Shown here piece by piece: positions 38,601-46,098 of a stretch of DNA of 64,000 nt (the first letter of the stretch is position 1; each line of letters opens with the position of its first letter). A program made the position numbers and the translations under genes. Origin of the DNA: Streptomyces griseosporeus (GTDB lineage Bacteria > Actinomycetota > Actinomycetes > Streptomycetales > Streptomycetaceae); the NCBI RefSeq assembly GCF_014656055.1, contig NZ_BNBR01000003.1, positions 680,482 through 744,481 of the forward strand, in the 5' to 3' direction. The notes under the pieces were generated by a model. It made no database searches and was not told the origin of the DNA. It saw only the letters and a list, made by a program, of their open reading frames with translations.

Positions 38601-39262
38601 AGCGGTCGTGGACGGTCCGGGAGTTCCAGGAGCTGTTCGTCGCCCATCCGCTGGTGGGGCATCTGGTCCGGCGCCTGGTGTGGCTGGCGGAGGGCGGTGG
38701 GGAGGTTGCGGCGTTCCGGGTGACGGAGGACCGTACCTTCGCCGGTGCCGACGACGGTGAGCTGACGCTGCCCGAGGACGTCAGGGTCCGCGTGGCGCAC
38801 CCGCTGCATCTGGGCGGGGACCTGCCGGCCTGGTCGGCGGCGTTCGCGGGCCAGGGGATCCTCCAGCCGTTCCCGCAGCTGAGCCGGCCCGTGCACCGGC
38901 TCACCGGGGAGGAGGCCGCCGGGCACCGGCTGACCCGGTTCGAGGGTGCGAGCGTGCCGGTGGGCAAGCTGCTCGGGCTCACCCGGCGGGGCTGGGAGCG
39001 GGGGGAGCCGCAGGACGCGGGTGTGGAGCGCTGGTTCCACCGGCGCGTCGACGACGACCGGCATGTGGTGATCGGCCTCGACGAGGGCATAGCGGTGGGC
39101 GCGCTCGACGTGTTCCCCGACCAGACCTTCGCGCAGGTGTGGCTCGACTCCGCGCCGGGCGACTACTGGCCGAGCCGCGGCTACCCCCTGCGCTTCGGCG
39201 ACCTCGACCCGGTCGTCGCCTCGGAGATCCTCGCCGACCTGACGGACGTGACCGCCGGGTGA
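35615..39262 (+). CDS. DUF4132 protein with internal Gly-rich tandem repeat
   Basis: This large protein (about 1215 residues from a GTG preceded by GGAGGAGGGG) has a helical HEAT-like N-terminal half and a C-terminal DUF4132 domain (about residues 930-1180). The function of DUF4132 is not established; E. coli MolR-type proteins share it. A flexible Gly/Ala-rich segment at about residues 630-718 is encoded by nine exact-period 30-bp units and probably acts as a linker. The gene is monocistronic. An upstream GTG/ATG at 35570 has no ribosome-binding site and is rejected. Confidence 0.85.
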   Translation: MRGGASTGEQRADGQAVVLPDEDAFRMPEAWRRLVLPRRGGIERPVPPLHPEAQAVEARRVKEEAGWIEAMLTAPKSHPRLVQATRDHLNGSQNPLGAAALGHLIFHYRHPDGIFVDAWVRAHGLPFAARAVVDFFGVEPHYIQYGSRRDDPWLGFLPGNGVGTGWARTKFADRMRALLAVAGEDDYRRAVEALAACRTDVRRRVVVSYLVPGERAWAEECCAEADGADGSLRAMLLCSLGSPDQLRHFGDRAGLGWDGWSPVLIATLAESTGAAFARFLEEPLDRAYNSDVTRTYASALVELPSDEAFRILLDRSAGKVAGKHIRPHLLEAMRRYPVRTLRLLGAAATGSGKNASLAGQLLTSHVAAHPEVAEAALPGLPARVAAFVAPLLTRAGRVPDAPAEALPALLVSPPWTRKRKAVKPRVAAEVPVAPEPAIAWRPGERESWAKAGAAYTAWRDGGDWSRQIDHLRRTGELESWWHVRLFVDGPEDVVRPLLADCDPEDYWDGEEQLKPVAARHGLAALPLMRRAATRHPSTLGRLLLPYRSAEVAELVCDWLARLKAADATARAWLTRHGLDAVPFLAPHAVGPAGPVRRGAEKALRLLADAHGVEAVVAAVPGREPGTAAVAGGGVEAAGGAGGRAEATGSAGGRAEATGSAGGGSEAAGIAGGGSEAGYLAGGGAEGTAVTGGGVKTTGMAGSGPNSAGGAGGRAEAVGIVAAMLAVDPLVSALPARVPAVVPWAEPALLPQILLAGGGALPAEALRHVLTVLALSKPGDVYPGLEVLTAHCTADSLAAFAWGLFEQWRLVGMPPKESWALHALGWLGDDDTVRRLTPVLRAWPGEGAHHRAVEGLAVLAEIGTEVALTHLHGISQRVPFKALKQRAREKIAEVAEGLGLTGEQLGDRLVPDLGLDADGSTVIDYGPRQFRVGFDEQLRPCVRDADGRQRKALPAPGAKDDPELAPAERKRFAALKKDVRAVGAEQVRRLEAAMVAQRSWTVREFQELFVAHPLVGHLVRRLVWLAEGGGEVAAFRVTEDRTFAGADDGELTLPEDVRVRVAHPLHLGGDLPAWSAAFAGQGILQPFPQLSRPVHRLTGEEAAGHRLTRFEGASVPVGKLLGLTRRGWERGEPQDAGVERWFHRRVDDDRHVVIGLDEGIAVGALDVFPDQTFAQVWLDSAPGDYWPSRGYPLRFGDLDPVVASEILADLTDVTAG
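37501..37770. repeat. Nine tandem 30-bp units inside the DUF4132 gene
   Basis: Units begin every 30 bp from 37501 to 37741, each starting with a variant of CGCCGGGGGC. Units 2 and 3 are identical except for their first base. Each encodes a 10-residue repeat of the AGGRAEATGS type, so copy-number changes keep the reading frame. Confidence 0.92.
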
Positions 39263-39387
39263 GGAGACGGCGCGCTGAAGACGTCCCGCACGTATGAAAA
39301 AAATGGACGCGGGCGCTTGGGTGGCTCCGCACCGTCCTGCCACCAGGTCCGGTCAGGTCGCCGGGCCCCACCGCATCGGAGACGCCC

Positions 39388-40242
39388 ATGCCCGCCGAGC
39401 ACTACGTCCTCACCCTCTCCTGCCCCGACAAGCAAGGCATCGTGCACGCCGTGTCCAGCTACCTGTTCATGACGGGTTGCAACATCGAGGACAGCCAGCA
39501 GTTCGGCGATCAGGACACCGGGCTGTTCTTCATGCGGGTCGCGTTCTCGGCCGAGGCGTCGGTCTCGGTCGACAAGCTGCGCGCCAGTTTCTCCGCCGTC
39601 GGTGACACCTTCCGCATGGACTGGCAGATCCACCGGGCGAAGGACCGTATGCGGATCCTGCTGATGGTCAGCAAGTACGGGCACTGCCTCAACGACCTGC
39701 TCTTCCGCTCCCGGACCGGTGCGCTGCCGGTGGAGATCGCCGGCGTCGTCTCCAACCATGCCGACTTCCGGGACCTGGTGGGCTCGTACGACCTGCCCTT
39801 CCACCACATCCCGGTGACGAAGGACGGCAAGGCCCTCGCGGAGCAGCAGGTGCTCGACCTGGTCGAGGCCGAGCAGGTCGAACTGGTGGTGCTGGCGCGC
39901 TACATGCAGATCCTCTCGGACCATTTCTGCAAGCAGCTCAGCGGGCGCATCATCAACATCCACCACTCCTTCCTGCCGAGCTTCAAGGGCGCCAAGCCCT
40001 ACCACCAGGCGCACGCGCGCGGCGTGAAGCTGATCGGCGCCACCGCGCACTACGTGACGGCCGACCTCGACGAGGGCCCGATCATCGAGCAGGAGGTCCG
40101 GCGGGTCAGTCATGCCGTGACCCCGGACCAGCTGGTGGCGATCGGCCGGGACGTGGAGTGCCAGGCACTCGCGCGTGCCGTCGCGTGGCACAGCTCGCGC
40201 CGCGTCCTGCCCAACGGGCAGCGCACCGTCGTCTTCGCCTGA
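39388..40242 (+). CDS. purU: Formyltetrahydrofolate deformylase
   Basis: This 284-residue enzyme hydrolyses 10-formyltetrahydrofolate to tetrahydrofolate and formate, balancing one-carbon pools and feeding purine synthesis. It has an N-terminal ACT domain (residues 6-85; LSCPDKQGIVHAVSSYLFM) and a C-terminal formyltransferase-like domain containing YMQILSDHF, the active-site region NIHHSFLPSFKGA and the catalytic aspartate in VTADLDEGPIIEQ. Length and motifs are canonical. It marks the last clearly housekeeping gene before the biosynthetic region. Confidence 0.96.
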   Translation: MPAEHYVLTLSCPDKQGIVHAVSSYLFMTGCNIEDSQQFGDQDTGLFFMRVAFSAEASVSVDKLRASFSAVGDTFRMDWQIHRAKDRMRILLMVSKYGHCLNDLLFRSRTGALPVEIAGVVSNHADFRDLVGSYDLPFHHIPVTKDGKALAEQQVLDLVEAEQVELVVLARYMQILSDHFCKQLSGRIINIHHSFLPSFKGAKPYHQAHARGVKLIGATAHYVTADLDEGPIIEQEVRRVSHAVTPDQLVAIGRDVECQALARAVAWHSSRRVLPNGQRTVVFA

Positions 40243-40273
40243 CCGCGGCGGCCGCGGGACGTGGCGGCGCCCG

Positions 40274-40285
40274 CCCGTATAGCCG
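40274..40285 (+). promoter_or_regulatory. Possible weak copy of the cluster promoter motif
   Basis: CCCGTATAGCCG lies about 72 bp upstream of the glycosyltransferase TTG start and resembles the GTATAGAGCC element found before mbtH1 and the lipid operon. The match is short and may be chance. Confidence 0.35.
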
Positions 40286-40356
40286 CTGTGTAGGCAGGGC
40301 GCCGAAGGTACCGAAGACGGCACGCAGGCCGTCTTGAGGAGTCTGCGAGGAAGCCC

Positions 40357-41394
40357 TTGAGTACGGCAGCGATAGATGTGATCTGCCCGGCCTGGAACCG
40401 GTCCGAGGCCATCCGGACGACCGTCGACAGCGTGCTCGCCCAGACTTTCGAGGACTGGCGGCTGATCGTGGTGTCCGACGGCTGCACCGACGACACGGAC
40501 GACGTGGTGCTCTCCTACGAGGACGAGCGCGTACAGCTGATCCGTACCGAACGGCACGGGCATCCCGGCGGCCCCCGCAACATCGGCCTGGCCGCGTCCA
40601 CCGCGCCGGCCATCGCCTATCTCGACTACGACGACGAGTGGCTCCCCGACCATCTCGCCGTACTGCAGCGGGAGTTCGACGCCGGGGCGCGGCTGGTGTC
40701 GACGGCGAGCATCGGGATGAACGAGCAGGGCGAGGAGGAGTACCGCTCCCACCCGCTCAACGGCCTGTGGCACCCGGAGCTGCAGCTGCTGTGGCCGCTG
40801 TACGAGCCGTCCCGGGTGGGCCATGTGCGCGGGCTCCCGGAGAGCGTCGGGGGCTGGACCACCGACCACACCGGTATGGAGGACTGGGATCTGTGGCTGC
40901 GGCTCGCCGACGCCGGGGAGCGCTTCACCACGGTCCTGGACCGTACCGTCCGGATGTACCTGCGGGACACCTCCCGCCGGCGCACCATGACCGTCAGCCA
41001 CCGGCTGACCCTCGGCACGCTGCCCGACGAGGCGGCCTGCACGAAGCTCTCCGAAGCCATCGGGACCCCGGCGGTGCAGGACGAGCTGCGCGCCTGCTTC
41101 GCCGCGGAGATGCTCGGCTTCTACCGGGCGATCGCGGACGCCGGTGAGCTGGTGACGCCGCGCGGCATGAGCGTCGAGGAGGCCCTGACCGGTCTGGAGA
41201 AGTTCGTCACCGACCCGGCCGTCCCCATGCTGCGCGAACTCGCCTACGTCGAGGAGGAGGGCCGTTTCGCGGTCGTCCATCCCCTGCAGTGCAGCAGTGA
41301 CCGGCACGCCGAGCGGCTCCGGGAGTTCCTGCGCCGCCATGACGCGGGCCGCCACGCGATCGTGCGCCGGCTCATCGAGACCGTCACCGGATAA
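40357..41394 (+). CDS. Family 2 glycosyltransferase
   Basis: This 345-residue cytoplasmic enzyme starts at a TTG with GAGGAAG 7 bp upstream. The GT-A fold is shown by DVICPAWNRSEAIRTTVDSV, VVSDGCTDDTDD and the DxD-type metal site LDYDDEWLPD near residue 90. A GMEDWDLWLRLAD segment corresponds to the acceptor-side ED motif of GT2 enzymes. It is followed 63 bp later by dTDP-glucose synthase and dehydratase genes, so it may transfer a dTDP-sugar-derived unit. The acceptor is unknown: it could be the lipopeptide, a cell-wall polymer or another metabolite. Confidence 0.87.
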   Translation: MSTAAIDVICPAWNRSEAIRTTVDSVLAQTFEDWRLIVVSDGCTDDTDDVVLSYEDERVQLIRTERHGHPGGPRNIGLAASTAPAIAYLDYDDEWLPDHLAVLQREFDAGARLVSTASIGMNEQGEEEYRSHPLNGLWHPELQLLWPLYEPSRVGHVRGLPESVGGWTTDHTGMEDWDLWLRLADAGERFTTVLDRTVRMYLRDTSRRRTMTVSHRLTLGTLPDEAACTKLSEAIGTPAVQDELRACFAAEMLGFYRAIADAGELVTPRGMSVEEALTGLEKFVTDPAVPMLRELAYVEEEGRFAVVHPLQCSSDRHAERLREFLRRHDAGRHAIVRRLIETVTG

Positions 41395-41457
41395 GGCCTT
41401 CGGCGCGCCCCTCACGCACCGCCCTCAGCGACTCGACAGCACAGTATGGAGAGTTCC

Positions 41458-42525
41458 ATGAAAGCTTTGGTCCTGGCCGGGGGCGCGGGCACCCGGTTGC
41501 GCCCGATCACCCACACCTCGGCCAAGCAGTTGGTGCCGGTGGCGAACAAGCCGGTGCTCTTCTACGGCCTGGAGGCCATCGCCGAGGCCGGCATCATCGA
41601 GGTGGGAATCGTCGTCGGCGACACCGCCGAGGAGATCGAGGAAGCCGTCGGGGACGGCGCCCGGTTCGGTCTGAAGGTCACCTACATTCCGCAGGCGTCG
41701 CCGCTCGGCCTCGCCCATGCCGTGCGGATCGCCGAGGACTTCCTCGGCGACGACGACTTCGTGATGTACCTCGGCGACAACTTCATCGTCGGCGGCATCC
41801 GTTCGCTGGTGGACGGCTTCCGCGCGGAGCGGCCCGACGCGCAGATCCTGCTCACCCGGGTCGCCGACCCGACGGCGTTCGGCGTCGCGGAGCTGGACGC
41901 CGCGGGGAACGTGGTCGGCCTGGAGGAGAAGCCGCTGCGGCCCAAGAGCGACCTCGCCCTGGTCGGTGTCTATCTGTTCACCCCGGCGGTCCACGAGGCC
42001 GTCCGCGCCATCGAACCGTCCTGGCGCGGCGAGCTGGAGATCACCGACGCCCTCCAGTGGCTGATCGACCACGGCCGCACGGTCCGCTCGACGGCGATCT
42101 CCGGGTACTGGAAGGACACCGGGAACACCGCGGACATGCTGGAGGTCAACCGCTCCGTCCTGGACACGCTCGAACCGTTCGTGCACGGGCGGGTCGACGA
42201 GGGCTCCGAGGTCATCGGCCGCGTGGTGATCGAGGAGGGCGCCGAGATCGTCGGCAGCCGGATCGTCGGCCCCGTCGTGATCGGCGAGGGCACGGTCGTG
42301 CGCGACGCCTACATCGGCCCGTACACCTCGGTCTCGGCGCACTGCCGGATCGAGGAAAGCGAGATCGAGTACTCCATCGTCCTGCGCGGCTCCTCGGTCC
42401 GCGGCGTGCGCCGGGTCGAGGCCTCCCTCATCGGCCGTGACGTCGAGGTCACGCCGGCTCCCCGTACCCCGTCCGCCCACCGGCTCGTGCTCGGTGATCA
42501 CAGTAAGGTCCAGATCTCGTCGTGA
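41458..42525 (+). CDS. Glucose-1-phosphate thymidylyltransferase, long StrD type
   Basis: This 355-residue enzyme makes dTDP-glucose from dTTP and glucose-1-phosphate, the first step to deoxysugars. The signature LAGGAGTRLRPIT is at residues 5-17 with KPVLFYGLEAI following, and the nucleotidyl domain runs to about 240. A C-terminal hexapeptide-repeat tail (VHGRVDEGSEVIGRVVIEEG and following) is typical of StrD/RmlA3-type proteins from antibiotic clusters and absent from the shorter RmlA. ATG 41458 has a GGAGAG site. Its stop overlaps the next gene start (GTGA). Confidence 0.93.
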   Translation: MKALVLAGGAGTRLRPITHTSAKQLVPVANKPVLFYGLEAIAEAGIIEVGIVVGDTAEEIEEAVGDGARFGLKVTYIPQASPLGLAHAVRIAEDFLGDDDFVMYLGDNFIVGGIRSLVDGFRAERPDAQILLTRVADPTAFGVAELDAAGNVVGLEEKPLRPKSDLALVGVYLFTPAVHEAVRAIEPSWRGELEITDALQWLIDHGRTVRSTAISGYWKDTGNTADMLEVNRSVLDTLEPFVHGRVDEGSEVIGRVVIEEGAEIVGSRIVGPVVIGEGTVVRDAYIGPYTSVSAHCRIEESEIEYSIVLRGSSVRGVRRVEASLIGRDVEVTPAPRTPSAHRLVLGDHSKVQISS

Positions 42526-43496
42526 GCTCCCGGATACTCGTCACCGGCGGCGCCGGTTTCATCGGCTCCCACTACGTGCGTACGCTGCTCGGCCCCGAGG
42601 GCCCGGGGAACGTGTCGGTCACCGTGCTCGACCTGCTCACCTATGCGGGCAATCGCGCCAACCTCGCCGAGGTCGAGGACCGTCCGGGCTTCTCGTTCGT
42701 GCACGGCGACATCTGCGACGCCGACCTGGTCGCGAAGCTGATGGCCGAGCACGACGAGGTGGTGCACTTCGCCGCCGAGTCCCATGTCGACCGGTCGATC
42801 GACGGCGGCGCCGAGTTCGTCAGGACCAATGTGGTCGGCACGCACACACTGGTCGAGGCGGCACACCGGGCGGGCGGCCGCACGTTCGTCCACGTCTCCA
42901 CCGACGAGGTCTACGGCTCCATCGACGAGGGCTCGTGGCCGGAGACGCACCCGCTGGCCCCCAACTCGCCCTATTCCGCGGCCAAGGCCGCGAGCGACCT
43001 GCTCGCGCTGTCCTACCACCGCACCCACGGCCTGGACGTGCGGGTCACGCGCTGCTCCAACAACTACGGGCACCACCACTTCCCCGAGAAACTCATCCCG
43101 CTGTTCGTGACGAACCTGCTCGACGGCAAGAAGGTCCCGCTGTACGGCGACGGCGGCAACGTCCGCGACTGGCTGCACATCGACGACCACGTCCAGGGCA
43201 TCGACCTGGTGCGCACCAAGGGCAGGCCGGGCGAGATCTACAACATCGGCGGCGGCACCGAACTGTCCAACCGGGAGCTGACCGCGCTGCTGCTCGACGC
43301 GTGCGGCGCCGACTGGGAGACCAGCGTCGAGTACGTCGCCGACCGCGCGGGCCACGACCGCCGGTACTCGGTCGACTGCGCCAAGATCCGCCGCGAGCTC
43401 GGTTACGCGCCGCGCAAGGACTTCCGCGCGGGGCTCGCGGAGACCGTGCAGTGGTACCGCGACAACCGCGCCTGGTGGGAGCCGCTGGTCGCCTAG
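42522..43496 (+). CDS. dTDP-glucose 4,6-dehydratase
   Basis: This 324-residue SDR-type enzyme converts dTDP-glucose to dTDP-4-keto-6-deoxyglucose using tightly bound NAD. The N-terminal TGGAGFIGSHYV motif, the VHVSTDEVYGS active-site region, the PYSAAKAASDLL catalytic Tyr-x3-Lys and the RCSNNYGHHHFPEK substrate region are all present. It is translationally coupled to the thymidylyltransferase. No epimerase, reductase, aminotransferase or methyltransferase for later sugar steps is seen in the window, so the final sugar cannot be predicted. Confidence 0.95.
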   Translation: MSSRILVTGGAGFIGSHYVRTLLGPEGPGNVSVTVLDLLTYAGNRANLAEVEDRPGFSFVHGDICDADLVAKLMAEHDEVVHFAAESHVDRSIDGGAEFVRTNVVGTHTLVEAAHRAGGRTFVHVSTDEVYGSIDEGSWPETHPLAPNSPYSAAKAASDLLALSYHRTHGLDVRVTRCSNNYGHHHFPEKLIPLFVTNLLDGKKVPLYGDGGNVRDWLHIDDHVQGIDLVRTKGRPGEIYNIGGGTELSNRELTALLLDACGADWETSVEYVADRAGHDRRYSVDCAKIRRELGYAPRKDFRAGLAETVQWYRDNRAWWEPLVA

Positions 43497-43666
43497 CGGC
43501 ACCCCTCCCCCGCGTCCCTCCGCCCTCTGTCCCCAGGCCGGAGGGCATCGGCGCGTCCCGGGCCGGCCCTCGCGTACGGGTGGAGGCGGCGGCAGCTCCC
43601 GGCCGGAGGCCGCTTCCTGCCACACCCGCCGCGGCCCTGAGGGGACCGTGGCCGGCGGCGCGGCGC

Positions 43667-43683
43667 AGGAATCGTATAGAGCC
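43667..43683 (+). promoter_or_regulatory. Cluster promoter motif upstream of mbtH1
   Basis: AGGAATCGTATAGAGCC lies 51-67 bp upstream of the mbtH1 GTG. It matches a motif before mbtH2 (TAGGAATGCCGTAGAGCC) and the lipid operon (TTATAGAGCC). It probably contains a -10 element (TATAGA); there is no good -35 box, which suggests an activator. Confidence 0.55.
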
Positions 43684-43733
43684 GGCCGCGACGATCGTGC
43701 GGACCGCAGTTGCTGACGTGTGAGGTGGAAACC

Positions 43734-43952
43734 GTGGCGAATCCGTTCGAGAACGACGAGGCGTCCTACTACGTGCTCGTCAACGACGAGGGGCAGCACT
43801 CCCTGTGGCCGGCGTTCGCGGAGATCCCGGCCGGCTGGAAGGCCGTGCACGGCGAGGACACCCGCGCCGCCTGCCTGGAGTACGTGGAGCAGAACTGGAC
43901 CGACATGCGCCCGCTCAGCCTGGTGCACGCCATGGCCGGCACCGGCGCCTGA
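43734..43952 (+). CDS. MbtH-like protein 1
   Basis: This 72-residue protein belongs to the MbtH family, small partners that bind and activate NRPS adenylation domains. The conserved features SLWP, the tryptophan after PAGW, and NWTDMRPLSL are all present. It starts at a GTG (MANPFENDEASYYVLVNDEG) with GAGGTGG 8 bp upstream and ends before a hairpin. The paralogue at 50884 differs at about 12 positions. It is a strong sign that an NRPS assembly line belongs to this cluster. Confidence 0.95.
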   Translation: MANPFENDEASYYVLVNDEGQHSLWPAFAEIPAGWKAVHGEDTRAACLEYVEQNWTDMRPLSLVHAMAGTGA

Positions 43953-43964
43953 CCCGAACCGCCC

Positions 43965-44003
43965 CGAGGGGCCGCGGTGGCAGCTGCCGCCGCGGCCCCT
44001 CGG
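43965..44003 (+). terminator. Hairpin terminator after mbtH1
   Basis: Long inverted repeat around CGAGGGGCCGCGG, with one mismatch, begins 13 bp after the mbtH1 stop. The counterpart after mbtH2 is similar in composition and place. Confidence 0.8.
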
Positions 44004-44213
44004 CGCACCCCGGCCCGGCCCGCGGAACACGCCCCGGGCCGGCCTTCGGAAGGCACGCCGGGCCGGCCCGCGGAACGACACGGCGTGCCGGGAGGACACG
44101 GCGCCGTGCTCGCAAGGTCCTGCCACCGCAGCCTCCTGACAGGTCCCGGACCCCCCAACCGGGCTTGTGCGCTCACAGACTGGGCAACGCAAAGCAGCCA
44201 ACCAGGGGGTGTC

Positions 44214-46007
44214 ATGGAGTTCCGGATTCTCGGTCCTGTGGAAGCCCGCAGAGACGGCGAACCCGTCGTTCTGTCGGGGACCAAGGTCAAGACGGTGCTT
44301 GCGGCTCTGCTGCTCGCCAGGGGACGGGTCGTCTCCGACGCGCAGCTCAGCCAGTTGCTGTGGGGGTGGAACCCGCCGGCCACGGTCAGCGCGCAGATCT
44401 ACACCTACATCTCGCGGCTGCGCATGAGGCTCGGCGACGGCGTGCGGATCGAGCGCCGGCTGCCGGGCTACGCACTGGACACCGGCAACGCCCTGGTGGA
44501 CGTCCGGGAGTTCGAGCGGCTCAGCGGGCTCGGCACCGAGGCGCAGGAGACGGGTGACGTGGAGCGGGCAGGCGCGCTGCTGCGCGACGCCCTGGACCTG
44601 TGGCGCGGCACCGCGCTGTCGAACGTCACCGAGTTCCTGGCCGACGCCGAGCTGCCCCGGCTGGAGGAAGCCCGCGCGGTGACGCTGGAGAACCGGATCG
44701 AGGCCGATCTGGAGCTGGGCCGGCACCGTCAGGTGGTGCCCGAACTGACCGCCCTGGTCGCCGAGTTCCCGGTCCGGGAGCGGATGCGGGCGCATCTGAT
44801 GAAGGCGCTCTACCAGTGCGGACGGCAGGCCGACGCGCTCACCGCGTACCACGAGGGGCGCCGGGTGCTCGCGGACGAACTCGGCGTGGACCCGGGCGCC
44901 GAGCTGACCTCCGTCTACCAGGCCGTCCTCACCGGCGACCCCCTGGTGGCACCGCCTGCCCGCCGCGCGGCGGCGCGGACCGCTCCGCCCGCCCTGCTGC
45001 CCGCGGACATACCGGACTTCACCGGCCGGCACGCCGAGCTGGCCGAACTGCGCCGGCTGCTTCCGCCGGCCGAGGACCGGTCCTGGCACACCCGGCGCTT
45101 CCTGGTGACGGGCATGCCGGGGATCGGCAAGACCGCCCTCGCCGTACGGGCGGCCAACGAGTGCATCGACGCCTTCCCCGATGGCCAGTTGTACGTGAGT
45201 CTCAGGCACCCGGACGGCTCGCCCGTCGATCCGCGGGACCTGCTGGTGGGGATGCTGCGCTCCCTCGGGGAACCGGTGGGCGCTGGGGAGTCGAACCTCG
45301 ACGAGCTGGTCAGGCTGTACCGGACGCGGACCGCGGGGCGGCGGCTGCTCATCCTGCTGGACAACGCGGTCAGCGAGCTGCAGCTGTCCCCGCTGCTGCC
45401 CGGGGCGCCCGAGCCGGGCGTGCTGATCACCAGCCAGACGCTGCTCGGGCCGATCGGCGGGCTGCACACCCTCGTGCTGTCGCCGCTCAGCACCAAGGAG
45501 GGCTTCCAGATGCTGTCGGCGGCCGTGGACCCGGCGCGGATCGCCGCGGAGCCGCAGTCCGCGATGGACATCGCCCAGTACTGCGCGGGCCTGCCGCTGG
45601 CCGTACGGATCGTGGCGACGCGGCTCGCGGCCCGGCCGAGTTCCTCGCTGCGGCGGTTCGCGGACCGCCTCGCCGATCCGCACGGCCGGCTGGGGGAGCT
45701 GCAGGCGCGCGGACTGTCCGTGCCCCGCAGCCTGTCGGCCGCGATCGACCGTCTCGGCCGGGAGCAGCGCCGGCTGCTCCTGCTGCTGCCGCGGCTGGAC
45801 CGGGAGGTCTTCTCCGTACGGTCGGCGGCCCGGTCGCTCGGTCTCGCGGCGACGCCGCTCGAGGCGGGACTGGAGGCCCTCGTCGACCAGGGGCTGCTCA
45901 GCTTCTCGGACGAACCGGGCGAGCCGGTGTACCGGCTCAACAGTCTGGTACGGCTGTTCGCCGGGACGAGCGGCTACGCGCGGGAGGTCCAGCGGTCCGC
46001 CGCCTGA
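44214..46007 (+). CDS. SARP-family activator with NB-ARC domain (AfsR-like)
   Basis: This 597-residue regulator has an OmpR-type winged helix (residues 15-95; GTKVKTVLAALLLARGRVVS, LPGYAL), a bacterial transcriptional activation domain (about 100-245; LYQCGRQADALTAYHEGRRV) and an NB-ARC ATPase region (about 270-590; Walker A GMPGIGKT near residue 300, kinase-2 LLILLDN, GLPLAVRI). The TPR tail of full-length AfsR is missing. SARPs activate antibiotic clusters by binding direct repeats near -35 regions. It starts at ATG 44214 after a GGGGTGTC sequence. It probably controls this cluster. Confidence 0.94.
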   Translation: MEFRILGPVEARRDGEPVVLSGTKVKTVLAALLLARGRVVSDAQLSQLLWGWNPPATVSAQIYTYISRLRMRLGDGVRIERRLPGYALDTGNALVDVREFERLSGLGTEAQETGDVERAGALLRDALDLWRGTALSNVTEFLADAELPRLEEARAVTLENRIEADLELGRHRQVVPELTALVAEFPVRERMRAHLMKALYQCGRQADALTAYHEGRRVLADELGVDPGAELTSVYQAVLTGDPLVAPPARRAAARTAPPALLPADIPDFTGRHAELAELRRLLPPAEDRSWHTRRFLVTGMPGIGKTALAVRAANECIDAFPDGQLYVSLRHPDGSPVDPRDLLVGMLRSLGEPVGAGESNLDELVRLYRTRTAGRRLLILLDNAVSELQLSPLLPGAPEPGVLITSQTLLGPIGGLHTLVLSPLSTKEGFQMLSAAVDPARIAAEPQSAMDIAQYCAGLPLAVRIVATRLAARPSSSLRRFADRLADPHGRLGELQARGLSVPRSLSAAIDRLGREQRRLLLLLPRLDREVFSVRSAARSLGLAATPLEAGLEALVDQGLLSFSDEPGEPVYRLNSLVRLFAGTSGYAREVQRSAA

Positions 46008-46019
46008 GGACCGCACGCG

Positions 46020-46060
46020 CGAGGCCGTCACCCGCCGGCGGGGAGCGGGTGACGGCCTCG
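46020..46060. terminator. Bidirectional terminator between SARP and PPTase genes
   Basis: The perfect 15-bp arms CGAGGCCGTCACCCG and its complement with an 11-nt loop lie between convergent genes and should end both transcripts. Confidence 0.88.
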
Positions 46061-46098
46061 GGCGGGGCGAGGACGCCCCTCGGCGGCGGACAGCGTGG

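Noticed and set aside
44005..44213. A small gene or second terminator between mbtH1 and the SARP gene
   Set aside because: The stretch has repeated GGCCCGCGGAAC-type sequence and can fold, but there is no coding signal and a terminator already follows mbtH1.
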